Of a DNA stretch of 35,177 nucleotides, positions 1-5,306 are shown one piece after another. The stretch is taken from NCBI GenBank assembly GCA_947039275.1, contig CAMQYL010000029.1, forward strand, positions 1-35,177, written 5' to 3'. Each line of letters opens with the position of its first letter. Within the stretch, counting starts at the first letter, position 1. Under the pieces are notes generated by a model, which saw nothing but the letters and a program-made list of their open reading frames with translations, did no database searches and was not told the origin of the DNA. The stretch is from Amulumruptor sp947039275. Lineage in GTDB: Bacteria; Bacteroidota; Bacteroidia; Bacteroidales; Muribaculaceae. Position numbers and translations under genes: made by a program.

Positions 1-1
1 C

Positions 2-145
2 CACATATCCCACATATCCCACATATCCCACATATCCCACATATCCCACATATCCTACATATCCCATATATCCTACATATCCCATATATCCTACATATCC
101 TACATATCCTACATATCCTACATATCCTACATATCCTACATATCC
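2..145. repeat. 9-bp minisatellite, 16 tandem copies
   Basis: Sixteen uninterrupted 9-bp units run to the left window edge. The unit is CACATATCC, with variants TACATATCC and CATATATCC; the CAC form dominates on the left and the TAC form on the right. The period is a multiple of three, and one forward frame reads (H/Y)-I-S repeats followed by 17 residues to a TAA at 197-199. It could therefore be the tail of a gene lying outside the window, but that frame has no other coding support. Copy number is likely variable. Function unknown. Confidence 0.95.
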
Positions 146-189
146 CATAAACAACTGGTTAGTACGAAGTTATACGCAAATATGGCGAG

Positions 190-236
190 AAAAGTGTAAC
201 ATTTTCCCTCTCGGAGTGATTTGGGATGTAATTTTG
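190..236 (+). promoter_or_regulatory. Promoter 1 of the shared GTGTAACA/TAnnTTTG set (mob operon)
   Basis: AAAAGTGTAACA at 190-201 is followed after 27 bp by TAATTTTG at 229-236, which matches the Bacteroidetes minus-7 consensus TAnnTTTG. No TTTG minus-33 box stands at the usual distance. The same pair recurs at 2088-2135, 2797-2843 and 18543-18589, and a variant occurs at 17701-17743. It points at the mobilisation genes starting at 383 and leaves a leader of about 140 nt that contains the inverted repeat at 284-329. Confidence 0.75.
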
Positions 237-283
237 CGGTGACCGGAAGACTGGGGATGCTCCTGCGCTGACGCGGAGTAATT

Positions 284-329
284 GCAAGTTGTACTTTTGT
301 CCGCACACGTGCGGTCAAAAGTGACTTGC
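284..329. other. Candidate oriT: long interrupted inverted repeat upstream of mob genes
   Basis: The arms are GCAAGT (284-289), ACTTTTG (293-299) and CCGCAC (301-306), mirrored around the 2-bp centre AC by GTGCGG (309-314), CAAAAGT (316-322) and ACTTGC (324-329). Nineteen base pairs form, with one T-T mismatch and a small asymmetric bulge. Its place just before a MobC-like gene and a relaxase gene is the classical location of a transfer origin, where such repeats flank the nick site. The nick position cannot be read from the sequence. It could instead be a mob-operon operator. Confidence 0.6.
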
Positions 330-382
330 CGGACCTGTCGGCCGGGAAATCCCCTGAAAGGGAATTTTATATAGGTTTATGT

Positions 383-772
383 ATGGAGACAAGGAAAAAA
401 CGGCTCTGGATCCGTATTTCGGAAGCGGAAGCCAAGACTTTCAAGGCTAAGTCATCAGGCTACGACAGCGTGAGTGCTATGGTGAGAGCTGCTGTTTCGC
501 AGCTTGATGACCGCTCGTTGTCGGATAGAATGAGGCGGTTGGACGAACTGACTGCCTGGTACAAATCGTTTGACAACCGCCTTTCATGGGCTGGAAGCAA
601 CATCAATCAGCTTGCCAAACGGGCTAACGAGGCTCATGCAGCTGGCATCATTCCGGCTGTTTTCTTCTCTGAAATGCTCATGCCGGAGCTGATCAAGGTG
701 GCAAAAGAGGTGTCGGAATTGAAAACCGTGCTTATGGATATCACTAAAACAGCAATGGATTCCCGAAGATGA
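383..772 (+). CDS. MobC-like relaxosome accessory protein
   Basis: A 129-residue basic protein probably helps the relaxase bind and open the transfer origin. The N-terminal half (TRKKRLWIRISEAEAKTFK) looks like a ribbon-helix-helix DNA-binding strand. The segment SNINQLAKRANEAH near residues 71-84 is typical of the bacterial mobilisation protein family MobC. I chose the ATG at 383: the frame extends to an ATG at 326, but that one lies inside the candidate oriT repeat and adds an atypical N-terminus. The stop overlaps the relaxase start by ATGA, so the two are translationally coupled. Confidence 0.8.
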   Translation: METRKKRLWIRISEAEAKTFKAKSSGYDSVSAMVRAAVSQLDDRSLSDRMRRLDELTAWYKSFDNRLSWAGSNINQLAKRANEAHAAGIIPAVFFSEMLMPELIKVAKEVSELKTVLMDITKTAMDSRR

Positions 773-2082
773 TAGCTACCATTCTCCCTAAAAGTTCCAC
801 ATTTCACGCCATCGTTTACAACGAGAAGAAAGTGGCGGAGGGTGTGGCGGTACTGCTTGAAAAGACCAACGTTTCAGGCCTGGCAGCTCTGCCGGGTTAC
901 GCCACTGAGGATCTGCAACAGTTCTTCATGGACTATTCATCCCGGAACTCGCGCATCAGATTTCCTCAATTTCATGTAGCCATCTCCTGCAAGGGAAACG
1001 AATACACCCAGGAGCAGCTTGTTGAGTTTGCCCACAGGTATCTCGCGGAGATGGGATATGACAATCCGGGACAGCCATTGCTGATATACGGACACAACGA
1101 CACTGACAACACACATATCCATATCATCACTTCGCGTATCGCTCCAGACGGACACAAGATAGACCATGCTCACGAGAGGAGGCGGTCACTGGCTGCGGTT
1201 GACAGGCTGATGAAGCACGACATCAAGGGAAAGGTTGACAGCGATGTCGCCAAAGCATGGGAATACACATTCAGAAATGTCGGGGAGTTTCAGGTCATCA
1301 TGCAGAGTCTCGGTTACGAGTGTTACAGCAAGAAAGACAGCGGCAAGGTGTTCATCAAATACGGCGGCTGCATATGCAAATCACTCACCGTTGCAGAGGT
1401 GGAAGCGCATGTCTGGAAGAACAGCAGTTCAATCAAGGATGAAGAACGAGCTACAGCATTGAAGAAAAGAGGTGCGCAGATCTACGGATTCTTCAACAAA
1501 CAAAAACACTCGTGCGGGTCAAGGGCTGAGTTTTCCGACAGGATGCACCGCATGTTCGGGTTGCAGCTCGTGTTTTTCGGCAGCAAAGACAATCCGACAA
1601 GCTACAAGGTAGTGGACCATTATGCAAAAGCCGTGTTCCATGCACCTCTGGCACTTGAAAAACTGAAATTCAGGACATATGATGAAAGGGTGACAGCGTC
1701 AAAAGAAACCATCGCCAAAACTTTGGCAGATAACCCCGGTGCAACAACCAAGGATGTCAACAAGGAAATATACCGCGAACATGGGACTTATATAAAGGAA
1801 AGTGTGCTGCATATCGACAAGAAGAAAGAGGCATTGGATGAAAGCGTCATTACGGCACTGAAAGCCAACAACAAGGCTGCATGGAAAGCAGCACATCCAT
1901 CATCTACACATGTTTCGCGACAACCGACAGGCAATCAGGATGCTGCCCATCTTCCCCTGTCAGCTCCACGGCTGTCCGAAACGGCGGCATCATCAACATC
2001 TGTCAATCGCGACTGGGAGGTGGGAAATGACCATAACAAGGACGACCTTGACGAGCAGATGAAGCGTCAGATGAAACCATAA
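769..2082 (+). CDS. Relaxase/mobilisation nuclease (MobP-like)
   Basis: This 437-residue relaxase should nick one strand at oriT and pilot it into the recipient. The metal-binding motif HNDTDNTHIHI lies near residues 109-119, matching the HxDxxNxHxH signature of the relaxase/mobilisation nuclease domain. A catalytic tyrosine in the first part is plausible but cannot be assigned by eye. The C-terminal third (from about residue 370) is Ser/Thr/Ala-rich, low complexity and probably flexible. The protein ends in RQMKP, resembling the C-terminal tails of three accessory proteins in this window. It overlaps the MobC-like gene by 4 bp and is followed 5 bp later by promoter 2. Confidence 0.9.
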   Translation: MIATILPKSSTFHAIVYNEKKVAEGVAVLLEKTNVSGLAALPGYATEDLQQFFMDYSSRNSRIRFPQFHVAISCKGNEYTQEQLVEFAHRYLAEMGYDNPGQPLLIYGHNDTDNTHIHIITSRIAPDGHKIDHAHERRRSLAAVDRLMKHDIKGKVDSDVAKAWEYTFRNVGEFQVIMQSLGYECYSKKDSGKVFIKYGGCICKSLTVAEVEAHVWKNSSSIKDEERATALKKRGAQIYGFFNKQKHSCGSRAEFSDRMHRMFGLQLVFFGSKDNPTSYKVVDHYAKAVFHAPLALEKLKFRTYDERVTASKETIAKTLADNPGATTKDVNKEIYREHGTYIKESVLHIDKKKEALDESVITALKANNKAAWKAAHPSSTHVSRQPTGNQDAAHLPLSAPRLSETAASSTSVNRDWEVGNDHNKDDLDEQMKRQMKP

Positions 2083-2087
2083 AGGGG

Positions 2088-2135
2088 AAAAGTGTAACAC
2101 AATATCATGTCGTATCGTAAGAGTGATTATATTTG
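2088..2135 (+). promoter_or_regulatory. Promoter 2 of the shared set (lipoprotein gene)
   Basis: AAAAGTGTAACA at 2088-2099, then a 28-bp spacer, then TATATTTG at 2128-2135. It begins directly behind the relaxase stop codon and faces the lipoprotein gene at 2178. The start codon is preceded by an A/C-rich leader (2158-2181) that recurs with one mismatch at 33094-33117. Confidence 0.7.
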
Positions 2136-2177
2136 CAGTACACTAACGGAAGTTTAACCAATCAACCATCAAACATT

Positions 2178-2711
2178 ATGATTTCAATCAAATCCATCAT
2201 CAGCAAGACTCTGATTGTCAGTTTTGCTTTTGGTTTATCATCATGCGGAGGTGATGACAATGAAAAAGAAGAACCACCATACGTTGCTCCATCTGCCAGT
2301 AGCATGGATATGAGCGAGCTGCCAGGCTCCTGGACTCTGACATCAGTAGTAGCAGAAGACAGCTATGCAGAGACTTTCAATCTTCCATTGACGTTCGGGA
2401 CTTTAAACTTTGAAGCATCCAACGGATTGGGTCAATCAGGGTACAATTTTGACATCACCAATCCCGAGACTTGGGACAATGATGGAGGCACATGCCTGAC
2501 CCAAAATGGCAAGGTGTCATTTGTCGGATTTTCTTTGACTTGCAGCATGGAAGACAGTCATTCCACTGTTTCAATACTTGGAGGGAATGTTGACAGTTAT
2601 AACAGTCAAACCAAGACGCTTATACTGAAAGGATATATTAACATAATCAGTGTTCAAACTCCACCTGCGGTATATTCAAACCCAGCCATAGTAACCATGG
2701 TGAGACGATAG
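2178..2711 (+). CDS. Putative surface or periplasmic lipoprotein
   Basis: A 177-residue protein with a lipoprotein signal peptide: a charged start MISIKSIISK, a hydrophobic stretch, then lipobox GLSSCGG with Cys near residue 21. The residues after the Cys (GGDDNEKEE) form the acidic stretch often linked to surface export in Bacteroidetes. The rest has a lipocalin-like flavour (LPGSWTLTSVV near residue 50), as in many small Bacteroides lipoproteins, but no family can be named with confidence. I chose the start at 2178 because it begins the signal peptide. It has its own promoter (2088-2135) and terminator (2736-2769), so it is a single-gene unit. It might act in surface exclusion or mating contact; this is inference from position only. 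Confidence 0.75.
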   Translation: MISIKSIISKTLIVSFAFGLSSCGGDDNEKEEPPYVAPSASSMDMSELPGSWTLTSVVAEDSYAETFNLPLTFGTLNFEASNGLGQSGYNFDITNPETWDNDGGTCLTQNGKVSFVGFSLTCSMEDSHSTVSILGGNVDSYNSQTKTLILKGYINIISVQTPPAVYSNPAIVTMVRR

Positions 2712-2735
2712 CTTCTATCATACCATCAGACAAGA

Positions 2736-2769
2736 GACGGTTTCAGAATTTATGGAATCGTCTTTTTTA
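2736..2769 (+). terminator. Intrinsic terminator after the lipoprotein gene
   Basis: GACGGTTTC and GGAATCGTC pair as a 9-bp stem with two G-T wobbles around an 8-nt loop, followed by TTTTTTATTT. It ends the lipoprotein unit before promoter 3. Confidence 0.75.
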
Positions 2770-2792
2770 TTTCAGCATAGACCCACATCTCC

Positions 2793-2843
2793 AAAGAAAA
2801 GTGTAACACAATAGAAAAGGGATGCTTCTGAGGAATAATTTTG
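2793..2843 (+). promoter_or_regulatory. Promoter 3 of the shared set (parA-like operon); 51-bp duplicate
   Basis: AAAAGTGTAACA at 2797-2808, 27 bp, then TAATTTTG at 2836-2843, 32 bp before the ParA start codon. All 51 bp from 2793 to 2843 are identical to 18539-18589, including the spacer, which points to recent duplication or conversion of a whole promoter. Confidence 0.8.
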
Positions 2844-2874
2844 CAGATGTATTAACATTTTTAATATATCCAAA

Positions 2875-3606
2875 ATGACACAACAAAATTACATTATCAC
2901 TTTTGCAAATCAAAAAGGAGGTGTCGGCAAGTCGACTCTCTGCACACTGTTTGCAAACTATCTGTCGGTATGCGGCATTCCTGTAAAAGTCATCGACTGC
3001 GACCGACAGAACAGTATCGGAAATCTCCGCAAAAAAGAGTTGCAGAGCATTCTACAGCATCATAAGAACGCTGATACTTTCAACAACTGTCCCTTTGAGG
3101 TGATTTTACATCCAATCAATGACAAAGCTGCCACCGAAAGACTAATCGGTGAGCTTATCGGATTTGATGGGGTCGTCTTAGTTGATTCCCCAGGAAATCT
3201 GCATGAGGAGGGTCTCGTATCGCTTTATGCCAACAGCGACAGGATTATCTGTCCTTTCTTTCTTGATAAGGTCACTATATTTTCAACTTCCGCGTTTGTG
3301 GTGATAGCCAACAAGCTGTTTCTGACAATGGGAGAATCCACCAGCGACCGTCTGATTTTTGTGCCGAACCGCATTGATGGACGCATAGGGACTGCCGATG
3401 AAAAAGCCATTTATTCCAGCACTAAGCTGAAACTTGGTGAGTTTGGAGCGGTGGCACCCGAAGTCGCTTCACGAGCATGCCTCCAGCGATACTCCACCAT
3501 GACTATCTCTGATGAACAGATGGCTGTGGTCAAAAACACTTTTGATTTCATCTTGGAAACTATAGGCATAACCTCAGATAAAACCTCTGATACGTCTGCA
3601 TCATGA
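2875..3606 (+). CDS. traA: ParA/MinD-family ATPase, TraA-like
   Basis: A 243-residue deviant Walker ATPase. The P-loop KGGVGKST lies at residues 14-21, with the signature lysine two residues in; the switch segment VIDCDRQNS follows near residue 41 and VLVDSPG near residue 101. Bacteroidetes conjugative transposons carry such a ParA-like protein (TraA) ahead of their tra genes. Roles in partition or in positioning the relaxosome or transfer machinery are plausible and not distinguishable here. It is the first gene of a two-gene unit under promoter 3 and overlaps its partner at 3603-3606 (ATGA). A partition system would favour a plasmid or episomal stage. Confidence 0.85.
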   Translation: MTQQNYIITFANQKGGVGKSTLCTLFANYLSVCGIPVKVIDCDRQNSIGNLRKKELQSILQHHKNADTFNNCPFEVILHPINDKAATERLIGELIGFDGVVLVDSPGNLHEEGLVSLYANSDRIICPFFLDKVTIFSTSAFVVIANKLFLTMGESTSDRLIFVPNRIDGRIGTADEKAIYSSTKLKLGEFGAVAPEVASRACLQRYSTMTISDEQMAVVKNTFDFILETIGITSDKTSDTSAS

Positions 3607-4010
3607 AATCAGTAAAGACTCCGCCGACTTTAGATAGTCTTGTTGACGACATACTGCCGACACCTCATGTGCCCAATGGCGTTCTTCAACATCATTCTGC
3701 AAGGGAGGAAGATGAAAACGCTGAGACAGTAAGAGAGAAACCAAAACACAACGGCAATGAGAAATCGAACTCGTTCGTGGGGCATCCGTTGGAAAAAGTC
3801 GCAGATCTTGCCAATGGAGAAAGACAGTGCTATCAGAATAAGACCACCGTTTATATGGATTTGAGTCCAGACATAAGTTTTGCACTCAACGCCATGGCAT
3901 CCCATAAATGTCCCAAAGGGCTGATCGTTTCAGCAATCCTCAGACAGTATATACTAACCCATATTGACGATATGAAGAAGTTCCTATATAATTCACGTAT
4001 CCAAACTTAA
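3603..4010 (+). CDS. Conjugal transfer protein, DUF3408/TraB-like, partner of ParA
   Basis: A 135-residue two-part protein. The first 80 residues are polar and probably disordered. The C-terminal part from KTTVYMDLSPDISFALNAM (about residue 79 on) reads as a strand-helix-helix, like the ribbon-helix-helix domain of DUF3408 proteins that follow TraA in Bacteroidetes conjugative transposons. A centromere-binding or DNA-binding role beside the ParA-like ATPase fits. The start overlaps the ParA stop, and a very strong terminator follows. The family assignment rests on position and fold impression. Confidence 0.65.
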   Translation: MKSVKTPPTLDSLVDDILPTPHVPNGVLQHHSAREEDENAETVREKPKHNGNEKSNSFVGHPLEKVADLANGERQCYQNKTTVYMDLSPDISFALNAMASHKCPKGLIVSAILRQYILTHIDDMKKFLYNSRIQT

Positions 4011-4021
4011 AGTCATTTTGG

Positions 4022-4092
4022 AAACAGCCCGGCAATCGGGGGGGTATCTCTGATGCTCATATTCTGATACCCAAGATAGCCGGGCTGTTTTT
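4022..4092 (+). terminator. Two-tier hairpin terminator
   Basis: AAACAGCCCGGC (4022-4033) pairs perfectly with GCCGGGCTGTTT (4079-4090), and the T-tract runs to 4092. Inside it a second stem, GGGTATC (4042-4048) with GATACCC (4066-4072), encloses a 17-nt loop. It separates the partition-like pair from the tra operon. The extra inner stem makes it larger than a plain terminator, and it might be attenuated or protein-bound. Confidence 0.85.
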
Positions 4093-4106
4093 TAATTTGA
4101 AAAGCT

Positions 4107-4454
4107 ATGTTTTATACATTTTTGACTGTCATCATAGTCGGTTATGTGATTTACTACGGCTATATGATGATTTCCGACCTTGTTAAAAAGGACAGGAAAA
4201 CGGAAACAAGAGCGGAGGAAGAAGACATCGACATCTCCGGGGAGGTGGAGAGCTTCGAGTCCGCAAAGATTGAACGGCAGCAGAGCAACGGCATTTCTTC
4301 CGTTGAAGAATCGCGGATCTCTGCAAAGGCCAGGAATACCGGCGCAATCGGTATCGATGACCTCCTGAAGCACATCGATGACTTCGCAGAAAACGGCGAA
4401 TTTGCAGCTTTACGTGAGCTACAGACCGACTGGGAAGCGTTTGATGCCGCTTAG
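4107..4454 (+). CDS. Small membrane-anchored protein, TraD-like position
   Basis: A 115-residue protein with one N-terminal membrane segment (FYTFLTVIIVGYVIYYGYMM, residues 2-21) and then a charged cytoplasmic-type region rich in Glu, Lys and Arg. The C-terminal half (DDLLKHIDDFAENGEFAALREL) is likely helical. It sits where TraD lies in CTnDOT-like operons, before TraE, and I see no enzymatic motif. It begins 15 bp after the terminator tract, so it must be transcribed by read-through or from an undetected promoter. A 169-bp repeat-bearing gap separates it from TraE. Confidence 0.65.
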   Translation: MFYTFLTVIIVGYVIYYGYMMISDLVKKDRKTETRAEEEDIDISGEVESFESAKIERQQSNGISSVEESRISAKARNTGAIGIDDLLKHIDDFAENGEFAALRELQTDWEAFDAA

Positions 4455-4485
4455 TAAACCATGGGATGGGATTGTTTTGTTGCTA

Positions 4486-4609
4486 TACTTTTGATATTGA
4501 GTTGAAATGTACTATTGAGTTTAAGTTCGCTTTGAGTTTAGCATAGCCTGTAGTTTAGACGTGCTTTTGAGTTTAGTCGCGCTTTGAGTTTAGTCGTGCT
4601 CTAACTTAA
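4486..4609. repeat. Six to seven 17-18 bp tandem direct repeats upstream of traE
   Basis: The motif TTGAGTTTA or close variants starts at 4497, 4515, 4532, 4549, 4567 and 4584, with a degenerate copy near 4601. The interval is 17-18 bp, so the copies do not keep a reading frame and are not coding. Later units extend to TTGAGTTTAGTCGCGC. TACTTTTG at 4486-4493 fits the TAnnTTTG minus-7 pattern but has no minus-33 box. If it is a promoter, the repeats lie in the traE leader RNA. Otherwise they may be an iteron-like array for a DNA-binding protein. Confidence 0.8.
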
Positions 4610-4623
4610 CATGAATTCAACTT

Positions 4624-4995
4624 ATGAACAACTCGATAAAGCGTCTTAATAAAAAATGTCTTCGCACACTCGTTCGCGCTAAAAACAGCCAACTCGGTCA
4701 TCAAATTCTACTTTTTTGCGTCGCATTAGCCTTGTCACAAAATGCAAATGCACAGGCTGGCGCAGCTGGTGCTGGCGGTTTTGCTGATGCGGCCAATACA
4801 TTTCAGACCTATCAAGAGCCAGTGAAAAAATTACTCTATGCCATTGCCTCTGTCATAGCCATAGTCGGAGCGTTTAACATCTACTTTAAGATGCAGAATG
4901 GCGATCAGGATGTAAAGAAAACAATTATGATGACTGTTGGCGGTTGTGTTGCCTTTATAGCTGCGGCAGCAGCTCTGCCTAAATTCTTCGTCTGA
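4624..4995 (+). CDS. traE: Conjugative transposon protein TraE (DUF4134, VirB2-like)
   Basis: A 123-residue small exported membrane protein, the presumed pilin-type subunit of the mating channel. A long signal sequence ends at ALSQNANAQAG (about residue 45), followed by a Gly/Ala-rich stretch and two hydrophobic helices, KLLYAIASVIAIVGAFNIYF and MMTVGGCVAFIAAAAALP, the usual DUF4134 layout. The ATG at 4624 gives an unusually long basic N-region; no better start gives a signal peptide. It is two bases upstream of TraF. Confidence 0.85.
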   Translation: MNNSIKRLNKKCLRTLVRAKNSQLGHQILLFCVALALSQNANAQAGAAGAGGFADAANTFQTYQEPVKKLLYAIASVIAIVGAFNIYFKMQNGDQDVKKTIMMTVGGCVAFIAAAAALPKFFV

Positions 4996-4997
4996 TT

Positions 4998-5276
4998 ATG
5001 ATGTCATGCTATCCTATATTCAAGGGGCTGCAAAAGCCCCTTGAATTTCTTGGTATCCGTGGGCGCTTTCTGATGATTGCAGCAATGACCATCGGAGGGG
5101 CATTTTTATGCTTCTTTGCTGCATCTTTTCTGAGTGGGCAACTTGTAGGATTGATTATTCTGGTCGTCATAATCGGGATGGGTCTTGCCACCATCTATAT
5201 CAAGCAGAAATCGGGACTGCACTCCAAGAAACGTCACAGAGGGATATATGTGTATCACAATCTTTTCAAACGCTGA
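4998..5276 (+). CDS. traF: Conjugative transposon protein TraF (DUF4133, VirB3-like)
   Basis: A 92-residue inner-membrane protein. The N-terminus YPIFKGLQKPLEFLGIRGRF is typical of DUF4133, followed by two membrane helices (FLMIAAMTIGGAFLCFFAAS and LVGLIILVVIIGMGLATIYI) and a basic tail. VirB3-like proteins work with the VirB4 ATPase, which is the next gene. ATG codons at 4998 and 5001 are both possible starts. Confidence 0.85.
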   Translation: MMSCYPIFKGLQKPLEFLGIRGRFLMIAAMTIGGAFLCFFAASFLSGQLVGLIILVVIIGMGLATIYIKQKSGLHSKKRHRGIYVYHNLFKR

Positions 5277-5306
5277 CACATTCCACAGACTTCAATCATC
5301 TCACAT

